Made by a program: the position numbers and the translations under genes. Of a DNA stretch of 40,836 nt, positions 7,647 through 16,853 are shown piece after piece. Each line of letters begins with the position of its first letter. Within the stretch, counting starts at the first letter, position 1. The stretch lies in the NCBI GenBank assembly GCA_964619885.1, contig CAZUGA010000041.1:1-40836 (forward strand), in the 5' to 3' direction. The notes below the pieces were generated by a model. It saw only the letters and a program-made list of their open reading frames with translations. It had not been told where the DNA came from and did not search any database. The stretch comes from CAZUGA01 sp964619885 (GTDB lineage Bacteria; Pseudomonadota; Gammaproteobacteria; Methylococcales; UBA1147).

Positions 7647-7763
7647 ATGGAAAATCTTAAAGAATTTTTTAGAGTTTGTGCAATTTGTATGCTTGTGGGT
7701 ATCGCACTCAGTAAGTTGTATGTCAAACAAATAGTCGTAGAGAAAAGTCCGAAACGTGCTTAG
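7647..7763 (+). CDS. possible 38-residue membrane peptide
   Basis: The ATG is preceded by AGGGT at 7636-7640, 6 bases upstream. The frame encodes 38 residues beginning MENLKEFFRVCAICMLVGIA, ending with a basic tail KSPKRA. The middle (about 9-26) is hydrophobic enough for one short membrane helix and holds a CxxC. It follows directly on the three-hairpin array, as a leader-controlled small ORF would. Against it: it is short, I know no family, and no neighbour is in the same transcript (the next gene is 330 bases on). Confidence 0.35.
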   Translation: MENLKEFFRVCAICMLVGIALSKLYVKQIVVEKSPKRA

Positions 7764-8093
7764 GAGTAGTGTGACTTCGGCGTTATAAAGTTCTCAATAA
7801 ATTATGCGCTTATTTCTCTGGAGGCTTGAGTCATTTGGTATTGCGATTGGCGACCGGGTGAATCCTAGGCGGGCATTCAATTGCAATTTGTTTTACGGTG
7901 TTTTTCGTGGTAAACGTATTTCATTTGCCATCCTATGTTAATGGTCAATTGACGTTCAATTAGAAATATCTTAAAAGCGCTAAAAGGGAACGGTATTGGT
8001 GCAATCTCGATAATCCCATAGACAAATGGAAGTGTCGATCAGCTCTTTGCTATCTTTAGTAGTGGGCAATGTCGAAATATTTGGAGGGGTATC
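7764..8093. other. intergenic region before the SPOR gene
   Basis: I see no gene or clear hairpin. The only firm signal is GGAGGGG at about 8083-8089, the ribosome site for the ATG at 8094. Confidence 0.45.
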
Positions 8094-9989
8094 ATGGCGG
8101 ATCAACCCAAAAAACAGTCGGAGTCCCATCCGGCCAATGCAACAGATCAAACCGACCAGACCGATTCGAGCCGGGTCGCAGACGATACTTTAATCGGAGA
8201 TCAAACGCCTCTCAAATCTGGCGTTGATCTGCTGGCAACGTCTGATCGTAAACAATCATTCGGCACCTTGCATTCACTTGATTCTGATGAATCGACCGGC
8301 GCATCTGAAACGATAGCTTCTGCGTATCCTGAAGAGGCGGAATCGGATTTGTATAATGAAATGGACGATCAGAATTCTGAGGATTTAGGCCAGGTTGATC
8401 AAAATCCAGACGGATTCGACCCTGTGCGGCCAGATACGGAATCGGGCGTAGATTTGTTGGCCGTATCTACCTATCCGGATGGGTCAACGCGGCTAGGTCC
8501 CGAAGATTCTGCCGAATTATTTGACTCTCTTGTATCAGACGAGCGATCCGACGCAGACTCTGGAGACGTTGTATCTGAAGATCGGGGTGATGACTATGAA
8601 CTTGAACCCGAGACTGACTTTTCAACAGATCAAAGTACCAGTCTATCGGATGAGTTGCATTCGGATATCGTTGAGGCCAATAGTGCCAGCCAGGTAAATC
8701 ATGATTTTTCCGACGAGTTGAATGATCACGAAGTAGTAGCCGATTCAGAAAATGTGCAGGACAAAGGTAGTGAGTGGGCGGATGAGTCTTCTGATTTGCT
8801 GCCTGAAGGAATCGGTGCTGATTCGACAGAATTGGAGGAGCTGGGCGGCCAGAATTTCGAAGAGTCCCTCGGTACCTTAGAGCGTAAGATGCAGGCCGAT
8901 GAGGACAATGAGGCTGGTTACGCGGATTTGGTGGACGATGTGGGTGAAAATATTCAATTGTCCGAGACTCATCTTAAAACTGGATCAGTAGATGAATCTA
9001 TGGCTGCCGGATCTGAATTTAACCGCGATTCTAATGGCGCGGTGGCGCAAGCTTACGGATGGGCGGAAGTTGATGAGCTCGAGGACGATTCCGGGTCAGA
9101 TGATAATTCCGAAGATATCCAGGATGACCCGTTTGAAGCCAGTGGTTCAGGGTATTCCGAACCGGAGGATAAAGAGCAAGGTAGCGGTCAGCGGCAGTCC
9201 CAGGCTGGGGCGCCGACAGCCCAGGCCAGTGTTTTGACCTACGATAATATGTTAGAGGAGGACGAACAGATGCGGTGGTTCACGATTGGGATTCCCATAT
9301 TGCTGGTGGCGATCATTATTATCATGGGGGGTTACGTTTATAGTCTGCAGTCGCAGATTGACGAAATCCACACTTTGATGTCAGCGGAGGATGATGATTT
9401 TTTTAACGAGGATGGAGAAGATGGAGCAGGTCAGGTCGATGGTTCGGCACTTGCCCATGTTAATTCAAGAATCGATAATCTAGCGGCCAGTGTCGAGGCT
9501 ATTGCCAATCAAAGCGGGATTTCAGACGCACAAGGTACGGGAGAATCGTCTCCGAGTAATGGATTGGTAAATGTTAACAAAGATTTGGCAATTTTGGCAG
9601 AACGGCTTGGCAACGTCGAACAAAAGTTGTCGTCGCAAAAATCCGTGCCGCAAATGGCAATCAAACCCAAGGCGCGTGCAAACTCCAAACCTAAACCTAC
9701 AAAACCTGTGGTGACTGCCAATAAATCAAAGTCATCCAATAGTGCGGCGGGTAAAACGGGGATTTGGTCGGTTAATTTAATGTCCGTTACCGAAAAATCA
9801 GATGCAGATAAGCAGTTGAAAGGGTTTCGTCAAAAGGGAGTGGCTGCGGAAATACAGCCGAAAATGATATCGGGGAAACAGTGGTACAGGGTGCAAGTTA
9901 CCGGATTCGAGAGTAAAAAAGAAGCCAGGGAATATGCTGGCCAGGTCAAAAATAAGCTGGGATTGGCTAGTGTTTGGGTGACAAAATAA
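8094..9989 (+). CDS. SPOR-domain membrane protein with long acidic N-terminal region
   Basis: This 631-residue bitopic protein has an N-terminal 390 residues that are extremely Asp/Glu/Ser-rich and low-complexity, with a repeated SGVDLLA(T/V)S motif near 43 and 117. One membrane helix follows at about 396-417 (IGIPILLVAIIIIMGGYVYS), then a coiled coil (SQIDEIHTLM), a Lys/Pro linker, and a SPOR domain from about 555 to the end (TGIWSVNLMSV, then WYRVQVTGFESKKEA). SPOR domains bind denuded septal glycan, so the C-terminus should be periplasmic and the acidic tail cytoplasmic. A GGAGGGG ribosome site fixes the start. Domain order resembles DedD/FtsN-type proteins, but the giant acidic tail does not. 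It may be a division or envelope-spacing factor. Confidence 0.88.
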   Translation: MADQPKKQSESHPANATDQTDQTDSSRVADDTLIGDQTPLKSGVDLLATSDRKQSFGTLHSLDSDESTGASETIASAYPEEAESDLYNEMDDQNSEDLGQVDQNPDGFDPVRPDTESGVDLLAVSTYPDGSTRLGPEDSAELFDSLVSDERSDADSGDVVSEDRGDDYELEPETDFSTDQSTSLSDELHSDIVEANSASQVNHDFSDELNDHEVVADSENVQDKGSEWADESSDLLPEGIGADSTELEELGGQNFEESLGTLERKMQADEDNEAGYADLVDDVGENIQLSETHLKTGSVDESMAAGSEFNRDSNGAVAQAYGWAEVDELEDDSGSDDNSEDIQDDPFEASGSGYSEPEDKEQGSGQRQSQAGAPTAQASVLTYDNMLEEDEQMRWFTIGIPILLVAIIIIMGGYVYSLQSQIDEIHTLMSAEDDDFFNEDGEDGAGQVDGSALAHVNSRIDNLAASVEAIANQSGISDAQGTGESSPSNGLVNVNKDLAILAERLGNVEQKLSSQKSVPQMAIKPKARANSKPKPTKPVVTANKSKSSNSAAGKTGIWSVNLMSVTEKSDADKQLKGFRQKGVAAEIQPKMISGKQWYRVQVTGFESKKEAREYAGQVKNKLGLASVWVTK

Positions 9990-10206
9990 TCATTCTATTT
10001 CTAATAGATGGGGTGATGCGTAAGGTAACTAGACCAGAATCCTCGATTCCACAGGCGTTCCGAATGCAGAGACAAAATTAGCGGGCACTACCTCTAGTCA
10101 TCGTGACTGCCGATTGCCAGATGAATGCTTGAAAGGGCATTGGGTGTCGACGCTCTAGCCTGCGCTAAATGATTTGCGTATAAATTTCCTATCGGTTTAT
10201 ATCACC

Positions 10207-10223
10207 ACCGACTATAGGTCGGT
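10207..10223. other. short perfect hairpin in the gdhB leader
   Basis: ACCGAC at 10207-10212 pairs with GTCGGT at 10218-10223 around TATAG, 38 bases before the gdhB start. It could be an operator or simply part of the 5' leader. The rest of the 271-base gap shows nothing else I can support. Confidence 0.25.
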
Positions 10224-10260
10224 TAAACTACCCCTAATGTCTTTCTAGTAGGGCGTAAAA

Positions 10261-13200
10261 ATGGCGATGCACGAAGTGAATAAGAAGATTTTGCAGTTGG
10301 AAGCATTGATTGCGGAACGGGTCCCTGAACAAAAAGCTGCTGACCTTAGTGATTTTGCGAAATCCTATTACCGTAATGTCGCACCCGAAGACATTATTCC
10401 GCTCGCCGACGATGATATATATGGCGCGGTTTTATCGCATTGGAATTTTGCCCAACAACGTAAACCCGGCGAAATCAAAATTCGGGTATTCAACCCAACA
10501 ATTGATGAGCATGGATGGCAATCCAGTCACACCATTATCGAGGTGGTATTGGATGATATGCCGTTTTTGGTTCAATCCATAATTATGGCGGTTAACCGTT
10601 TTAACCTGACCAATCATTGGGTCATTCACCCGGTCTACCAAGTGCGCCGGTCCAAAAATGGCAAATTGATGGATTTGCATTCGGAGTCGGGCCATTCGCA
10701 ACATTCAAGCGAAGCGTTTATTCATGTCGAAGTCGACCGGCAAAGCGATCCGGATGTTTTACGTGAACTCATTGAACTGCTCGACGGAGTGCTCAACGAT
10801 GTAAAAGTAGTTACCCAAGATTGGGATCGTTGCAGGGACAAAGTGGCTACAGCTCTTGACCAAGTAAAACAGTGTTCGCAAAATTTATCTAAACAACAAT
10901 TGGGGGAGGTGAGCGCATTTTTGACCTGGTTGAGCGATGACCATTTCGTTTTTTTGGGATACCGGGAATACGATCTGGCCACCGAGAAACGTAAAAAGGG
11001 TTTTAGAATTGTGCCGAATTCCGGATTGGGAATTCTGCGGGATGAACATATAGGCCCCGGTGCTCTGGATTTTGTTCCGTTGTTTGAGGATGCCTACCGG
11101 GTGGTTTGTGAACCGGAACCGCTGCTGATAACCAAGGCGACGACTCAGGCAACGGTTCATCGCCCGGTTTTTATGGACTATGTTGGCGTAAGACGGTTTA
11201 ACAAGGCTGGTAAGGTTGTCGGAGAAATACGCTTTTTAGGGTTGTACGACTCGTCCGCTTACAGTTCCAGTCTTGAAGTTATTCCGGTACTGAAAAGAAA
11301 AATAAGCGAAGTTTTCCAAAGGGCAGGGTTTTCACCGAGTAGCCATAGTGGCAGGTCATTGATGCATGTGCTCAAAGATTTGCCTAGAGATGAACTTTAT
11401 CATTCAGATGAGGAGACTTTATACCATTACGCAATCGGTGTGATGCAATTACAGGAGCGCCAACGGGTTCGCGTGTTTGCGCGCCAAGATATCTATGGAC
11501 AATTTGTTTCGGTTTTAGTTTTTGTGCCTCGGGAACGATTCGATACGGATTTACGCAAGCGTATACAAACAATTCTTTTGGAAACTTTTGGCGGCAAAAG
11601 CTCAGAGTTCAGGATTCAGCTTTCAGAGTCGGTGCTGGCGCGGATCCACTTTATCATTCATACCGGCCCACGTTGTAGTCTTGAGTTGGATACGCAGGTT
11701 ATCGAGCAAAAAATCGTCGGATCGTTGTACCAATGGGGGGATGACTTTAAGGATAGTTTGCATAACTATTTTGGAGAAGAACGCGGTAATCTTTTATTTA
11801 ATTGTTACAGTCAAGGGATTTCCGCAGCTTACCGAGAAGATTTCAGCCCAAGAGTTGCCGCTCTGGATATCGAACGTATCGAAGCACTGGGTGATTCCGA
11901 TGTACAGTTGAGGTTATATCAGACTTTGGAACAGCAAGGAAACCTGCTGCGATTCAAGTTATACAATTGCGGTGATCCAGCGCCGTTATCCAAAACATTA
12001 CCGATGTTAGAGAACATGGGTGTAACCGTGGTCGATGAAAGGCCTTACACTTTGAAGCGACAGGACATTGATCAGCCCGTATGGATTCACGATTTTGGAT
12101 TGGTTTATGACGGACAGCAAGCACTCGATGTTGATGCTCTGAAAGACAAATTCCAAGAAAACTTTGAGCAAATCTGGTTTGGCCGAGTTGAAAATGATGG
12201 GTTCAACAAATTGGTTCTGGGCGCGCGTTTGGACTGGCGGGAGTTGATGGTTCTGCGCGCGATTTATTTTTATCTGCGCCAAATTCGCATGACCTTTAGT
12301 CGCGCTTATGTAGAAGATACGTTGGTCAATAATTCGTCGATCGCACGGCTTTTAGTCCAATATTTCGATGCACGTTTCAACCCGGATGTCAAAGATCGGG
12401 ATGGTCTCGCGGATAAAATTTTAGGTCAGATAGAAAACGGGATAGATCAGGTTGTATCCTTGGATGAAGATAGGATTTTGAGGCGCTTTTTAAATATTAT
12501 TCAGGCGATATTGCGTACCAATTATTATCAGTTTAAATCAGACGCAGTAGCTATTCCGTACATGTCGATTAAATTGGATCCTGCGCTGATTCAAAATATC
12601 CCGTCACCTCGCCCCAGTTATGAAATATTTGTTTATTCACCGCGTGTCGAGGGTGTTCATTTACGCGGTGGTAAGGTGGCGCGCGGCGGGCTACGCTGGT
12701 CTGATCGACGTGAGGATTTTCGTACTGAAATCCTTGGCTTGATGAAAGCGCAAGTTGCAAAAAATTCAGTGATCGTTCCAACCGGGGCCAAGGGTGGGTT
12801 TGTTGCTAAGAATTTGGCCGCGATTGGTGGTGAAGAAACACTGCGGCAGGAAGTTGTCGATTGTTATCGAGTATTTATACAAGGTCTTCTCGATATTACA
12901 GATAACTTGTCGGCCGGCAAAACGATCAAGCCGAACAACGCGGTATGTTACGACGGAGACGACCCGTATTTGGTCGTTGCTGCTGACAAGGGTACAGCGA
13001 CATTTTCCGATTTGGCAAACGAGATCGCATCAGAGTACGGATTCTGGCTGGGTGATGCGTTCGCGTCAGGTGGTTCCGTGGGTTATGACCATAAAAAAAT
13101 GGGTATTACCGCCAAAGGGGCCTGGGAATCCGTCAAACATCACTTTTTAGAGTTGGGTATCGATGTTCGAACATCCAATATTTCGGTAATCGGCATAGGC

Positions 13201-15090
13201 GATATGTCCGGTGACGTTTTCGGCAATGGAATGTTGCTATCCAACAAGATTCATTTATTGGCGGCTTTTAACCATAAGCATATTTTTCTGGATCCTAAGC
13301 CAAACGCGGAAAAATCATTTGCGGAACGCAAACGTTTATTCGAAAAACCAAGGTCGTCCTGGTCCGACTACGACAAAAAATTGCTGTCAAAAGGTGGTGG
13401 TGTTTATTCCCGGGACGCCAAATCGATACGTCTGAACGCGGAAATTAAGAAAGCTTTGTCCATCGAAGCCCAGCAATTGACCCCAAATGAACTGATTCAA
13501 GTACTGCTTAAATCGCCGGTTGACTTGGTTTGGAACGGAGGTATTGGTACTTATGTTAAGGCTGCTTCTGAATCAGATGTTGATGTCGGTGACCGGGCCA
13601 ATGATGCAGTTCGTGTCGATGGAAAAGACCTTAAGTGTAAAGTTATAGGTGAGGGCGGAAATCTGGGGCTCACCCAGCTGGGGCGGCTAGAATACGCGTT
13701 GAATGGTGGCCGAATTAATACTGATTCTATCGACAATTCAGCTGGGGTCGATTGTTCGGATCACGAAGTTAATATCAAAATATTACTCAACCAAATCGTC
13801 GAAAATGGGGATCTGACAACCAAACAACGAAACCGATTGCTGGGAAGTATGACCGAAGAGGTTGCGCGGTTGGTGTTGAATAACAACTATCAGCAAAACC
13901 GGGCGATAAGCATGATTCAGTCGCACAGCGATAAATTTTTAGATGCATACCAGCGGGTAGTCGATATATTGGAGCAATCGGACCGGTTAGACCGCAGTTT
14001 GGAATTTATCCCCCAAAACGAAGAGTTGGAGCAGAGAAAAGCGGATGGAAAAGGTCTGCTCCGTCCAGAAATTTCGGTTCTTTTGGCCTATTGCAAAATT
14101 ATGCTCAAGGATTCTCTATTGAAGAATTCTGCAATTTTTAGCAGCGAATATTCCCAACGAGAACTAAGCCGGTATTTCCCGGTGGCTTTGCAGGACAAAT
14201 TTTGCGTTCAGATTAGAGAGCATCGCTTGATGCGTGAGATTGTTGCCAACCAGTTAATTAATGGATTCGTAAATCGCTTGGGGGTTGTGTTTCCATTTAG
14301 AGTTATGGACGAGGCAGGTGTAGATATTGCCGAGGTTATGCGTAGCTTTAGCGTAACCTATGAGATATTTGGGGCTGAAAAGTTGTTGACCGAGATTGAA
14401 AAATTGGACGAGCCAGTCGCCCGTTCTCTACAGAAGGAATTAACGGCGCAATTCACCAAGCTTGTTGAAAGATCGATGTTTTGGTTGCTACGCAATGCTA
14501 TAAGTGGTCGCTCTACATCGGAGGCGGTCGCGGCCTTCAAACCCGGACTGGAATCGTTGTCCGGTCAGTTGCTGAAGATTTTGCCGGAAGCAGATCAAAG
14601 GGCTGCGTGTCATACCATTGAGGATCTGATCAGCGCCGGAGTTCCTCAAAGACTGGCTAAAAGAATCGCCTGTTTGAACAGCGAATTCGCATGCCTCGAC
14701 GTTATCGCCGTTGCTGGTGAGAATGGGCGAACATTGAAACAGGTATCGCAGGTGTATTTTGCATTGGATCAGCGATTGCAATGGAGTTGGTTGCAAAAAC
14801 AAATAGGCCTTCTGCCGCGTGATAACCATTGGCAATCGTTAGCCAGAACCGCGTTGCGCGACGACTTTCACCGGGCTTGCCGTTTGTTGACGACCGATGC
14901 CGTTCATGGCAAAGGTTCTAGTGTAGCGCAAGTGATAAATGAATGGCTGGAATTGAATCGTAACAACCTGAGCCGATACGACCGTTTATTGAGTGAAATA
15001 CGAAATTTTTCCAACATGACTATCGAACAAGCTTCGGTTTTGCTTAAAGAGTTGAATTCATTTTCATCTGTTGTTTGCGGGTCGGTTTGA
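10261..15090 (+). CDS. gdhB: NAD-specific glutamate dehydrogenase, 180-kDa class
   Basis: This enzyme catalyses oxidative deamination of L-glutamate to 2-oxoglutarate and ammonium with NAD+ (EC 1.4.1.2). At 1609 residues it matches the large L-GDH-180 class of proteobacteria such as Pseudomonas. The N-terminal half carries ACT-like regulatory segments (for example HTIIEVVLDDMPFLVQSI). The catalytic core starts near 800 with RGGLRWSDRREDFRTE, and PTGAKGGFV places the catalytic lysine at about residue 844. Further on are IGIGDMSGDVFGNGM and GEGGNLGLTQLGR (about 1131) of the NAD fold, then a helical C-terminal domain. GGGCG about 8 bases before the ATG is a fair ribosome site. It appears monocistronic. 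In characterised members, amino acids act as allosteric effectors. Confidence 0.97.
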   Translation: MAMHEVNKKILQLEALIAERVPEQKAADLSDFAKSYYRNVAPEDIIPLADDDIYGAVLSHWNFAQQRKPGEIKIRVFNPTIDEHGWQSSHTIIEVVLDDMPFLVQSIIMAVNRFNLTNHWVIHPVYQVRRSKNGKLMDLHSESGHSQHSSEAFIHVEVDRQSDPDVLRELIELLDGVLNDVKVVTQDWDRCRDKVATALDQVKQCSQNLSKQQLGEVSAFLTWLSDDHFVFLGYREYDLATEKRKKGFRIVPNSGLGILRDEHIGPGALDFVPLFEDAYRVVCEPEPLLITKATTQATVHRPVFMDYVGVRRFNKAGKVVGEIRFLGLYDSSAYSSSLEVIPVLKRKISEVFQRAGFSPSSHSGRSLMHVLKDLPRDELYHSDEETLYHYAIGVMQLQERQRVRVFARQDIYGQFVSVLVFVPRERFDTDLRKRIQTILLETFGGKSSEFRIQLSESVLARIHFIIHTGPRCSLELDTQVIEQKIVGSLYQWGDDFKDSLHNYFGEERGNLLFNCYSQGISAAYREDFSPRVAALDIERIEALGDSDVQLRLYQTLEQQGNLLRFKLYNCGDPAPLSKTLPMLENMGVTVVDERPYTLKRQDIDQPVWIHDFGLVYDGQQALDVDALKDKFQENFEQIWFGRVENDGFNKLVLGARLDWRELMVLRAIYFYLRQIRMTFSRAYVEDTLVNNSSIARLLVQYFDARFNPDVKDRDGLADKILGQIENGIDQVVSLDEDRILRRFLNIIQAILRTNYYQFKSDAVAIPYMSIKLDPALIQNIPSPRPSYEIFVYSPRVEGVHLRGGKVARGGLRWSDRREDFRTEILGLMKAQVAKNSVIVPTGAKGGFVAKNLAAIGGEETLRQEVVDCYRVFIQGLLDITDNLSAGKTIKPNNAVCYDGDDPYLVVAADKGTATFSDLANEIASEYGFWLGDAFASGGSVGYDHKKMGITAKGAWESVKHHFLELGIDVRTSNISVIGIGDMSGDVFGNGMLLSNKIHLLAAFNHKHIFLDPKPNAEKSFAERKRLFEKPRSSWSDYDKKLLSKGGGVYSRDAKSIRLNAEIKKALSIEAQQLTPNELIQVLLKSPVDLVWNGGIGTYVKAASESDVDVGDRANDAVRVDGKDLKCKVIGEGGNLGLTQLGRLEYALNGGRINTDSIDNSAGVDCSDHEVNIKILLNQIVENGDLTTKQRNRLLGSMTEEVARLVLNNNYQQNRAISMIQSHSDKFLDAYQRVVDILEQSDRLDRSLEFIPQNEELEQRKADGKGLLRPEISVLLAYCKIMLKDSLLKNSAIFSSEYSQRELSRYFPVALQDKFCVQIREHRLMREIVANQLINGFVNRLGVVFPFRVMDEAGVDIAEVMRSFSVTYEIFGAEKLLTEIEKLDEPVARSLQKELTAQFTKLVERSMFWLLRNAISGRSTSEAVAAFKPGLESLSGQLLKILPEADQRAACHTIEDLISAGVPQRLAKRIACLNSEFACLDVIAVAGENGRTLKQVSQVYFALDQRLQWSWLQKQIGLLPRDNHWQSLARTALRDDFHRACRLLTTDAVHGKGSSVAQVINEWLELNRNNLSRYDRLLSEIRNFSNMTIEQASVLLKELNSFSSVVCGSV

Positions 15091-15145
15091 TTGGCTCTTT
15101 TCGCCCGACTTTAATCCTGGATAAAAGTAGCAATTTTTAATTTCA

Positions 15146-15181
15146 TCGCTAACTTTAATATATCGAAAATAGCGAGTTTTT
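15146..15181 (+). terminator. weak terminator-like hairpin after gdhB
   Basis: TCGCTA (15146-15151) pairs with TAGCGA (15170-15175) and is followed by GTTTTT. The stem is only 6 bp with an 18-base AT-rich loop, about 55 bases after the gdhB stop. The position and T-run are right, but the stem is weak. Confidence 0.35.
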
Positions 15182-15500
15182 ATCGACTATAATGAATTCC
15201 AGGATGCGTCAATTTAGGGCGATTAAACACTAGTCTTTCGAATTGATATGGCCTGTAGTATATTGAATTACTAATATAATTCGGGCGCTTTATCGCGAAT
15301 ATGATACAGCTATCTTAAGCTTCAAAGGTTATAGACGTAATTTCTAAAAAATGCGGATCTGTGTATGCGCGTAGTCGTTGTTAGGATAGGGAAATTATGT
15401 TGTAATATACGGCTGAATTTCCTCACTGTAATTAATTTTTTTGCCCAGAAATAGTGCATTTCTGTTGTGCTCGTTGGGTGCTATTGGCTGCAAATCTACA
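15182..15500. other. AT-rich region ahead of the nqr operon
   Basis: This probably holds the nqr promoter. TATAAT strings occur at 15188-15193 and near 15275, but neither has a convincing TTGACA at 16-18 bases, so I do not assign a promoter. I see no gene. Confidence 0.35.
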
Positions 15501-16853
15501 ATGTTGATCAAATTAAAGAAAGGCTTGGATATACCCATTGCAGGGGAACCGGAGCAGGTCATATATGACAGCCCCGAAGTCAAATCCGTCGCATTGCTGG
15601 GTAAAGATTATCTCGGCTTAAAGCCGACGATGCTCGTTCAAGAAGGTGATCGGGTGAAATTGGGGCAAACCTTATTCACGGATAAAAAAAATCCGGGGAT
15701 TAATTTCACTTCTCCCGGTGCTGGTGTCGTCAAAGCGATCAACCGGGGGCCGAAACGGGTGTTGAATTCTATTGTGGTTGAATTGGACGGTGACGAGGCG
15801 GAGGAGTTTGAACATTTTGACAAATCTGCGCTTGCAGGTTTAAGCACGGACAAGGTAAGGGAAATATTACGTCAGTCCGGAATGTGGGCTTCGTTCAAAT
15901 CGCGGCCATATAGCAAAATACCCAGAGCGGATAATAGACCGAAATCAATATTTGTAACTGCAATGGATACTAATCCGTTGGCGCCTGATCCTGAATTGAT
16001 TATCGCCGAACGGACCGAAGATTTTATCAATGGATTGATCGTTATTTCCAAACTCACCGATGGCAAGGTTTTTATCTGCAAGGCACCAGGTGCCAATATT
16101 CCGCTAGCGGATTGTCCGTCGATCGAAGTCGCCGAATTTGACGGACCACATCCAGCCGGGCTGGCGGGTACACATATCCATTATCTGGATCCGGTCAATG
16201 AAAATAAGACCGTTTGGTCGACAAAATATCAAGCTGTTTTGGCGATAGGTCGGATGTTTACGACGGGTAGATTGGATGTAGAGCGGGTGATGTCAATAGC
16301 AGGATCGCAAGTGTTGAAGCCGCGTCTCATTCGATCCAGAATTTGCGCAAATACTGAAGATTTGTTGAAAGATCAAGTTGAACATTCTGATAGCAGGGTT
16401 ATCTCAGGGTCGTTCCTCCACGGACACCGGGCGGTCAACTGGGCGGCCTATGTGGGTCGTTATCATTATCAGATTACTGTGATTCCGGAAGGGCGCGAGC
16501 GAGAATTATTCGGATGGATTGTGCCGGGTAAAGATAAATATTCGGCGCTCAATGTATACGTCTCAAGTTTGACCCGCAGGTTGGGGCGCAAATTTCGATT
16601 GACGACGAATAAGAATGGTAGTCCAAGAGCTATTGTTCCAATCGGGGCGTACGAATCAGTGATTCCTCTGGATATCCTCCCTACACCATTATTGAAGGCG
16701 TTGGTTGTCGGCGACACCGATACCGCTCAGGCTTTGGGGTGCTTGGAATTGGATGAAGAGGATTTGGCGTTGTGTACCTTTGTTGACCCCGGCAAACACG
16801 ATTTTGGTCCTGTCTTGAGAAACAACCTGATTCAAATTGAAAAGGAAGGATGA
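15501..16853 (+). CDS. nqrA: Na+-translocating NADH:quinone reductase subunit A
   Basis: NqrA is the soluble peripheral subunit of the six-subunit Na+ pump that oxidises NADH and reduces ubiquinone. The start at 15501 gives MLIKLKKGLDIPIAGEPEQ, the standard NqrA N-terminus; the frame is open 60 bases further upstream, but that extension is not family-like. A Rnf C/NqrA N-terminal domain, the SPGAGVVKAINRG lipoyl-like segment and FLHGHRAVNW are visible. Length (450 aa) is normal. It is first in the operon and its stop overlaps the nqrB start region. No strong ribosome site is seen before the ATG. Confidence 0.96.
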   Translation: MLIKLKKGLDIPIAGEPEQVIYDSPEVKSVALLGKDYLGLKPTMLVQEGDRVKLGQTLFTDKKNPGINFTSPGAGVVKAINRGPKRVLNSIVVELDGDEAEEFEHFDKSALAGLSTDKVREILRQSGMWASFKSRPYSKIPRADNRPKSIFVTAMDTNPLAPDPELIIAERTEDFINGLIVISKLTDGKVFICKAPGANIPLADCPSIEVAEFDGPHPAGLAGTHIHYLDPVNENKTVWSTKYQAVLAIGRMFTTGRLDVERVMSIAGSQVLKPRLIRSRICANTEDLLKDQVEHSDSRVISGSFLHGHRAVNWAAYVGRYHYQITVIPEGRERELFGWIVPGKDKYSALNVYVSSLTRRLGRKFRLTTNKNGSPRAIVPIGAYESVIPLDILPTPLLKALVVGDTDTAQALGCLELDEEDLALCTFVDPGKHDFGPVLRNNLIQIEKEG

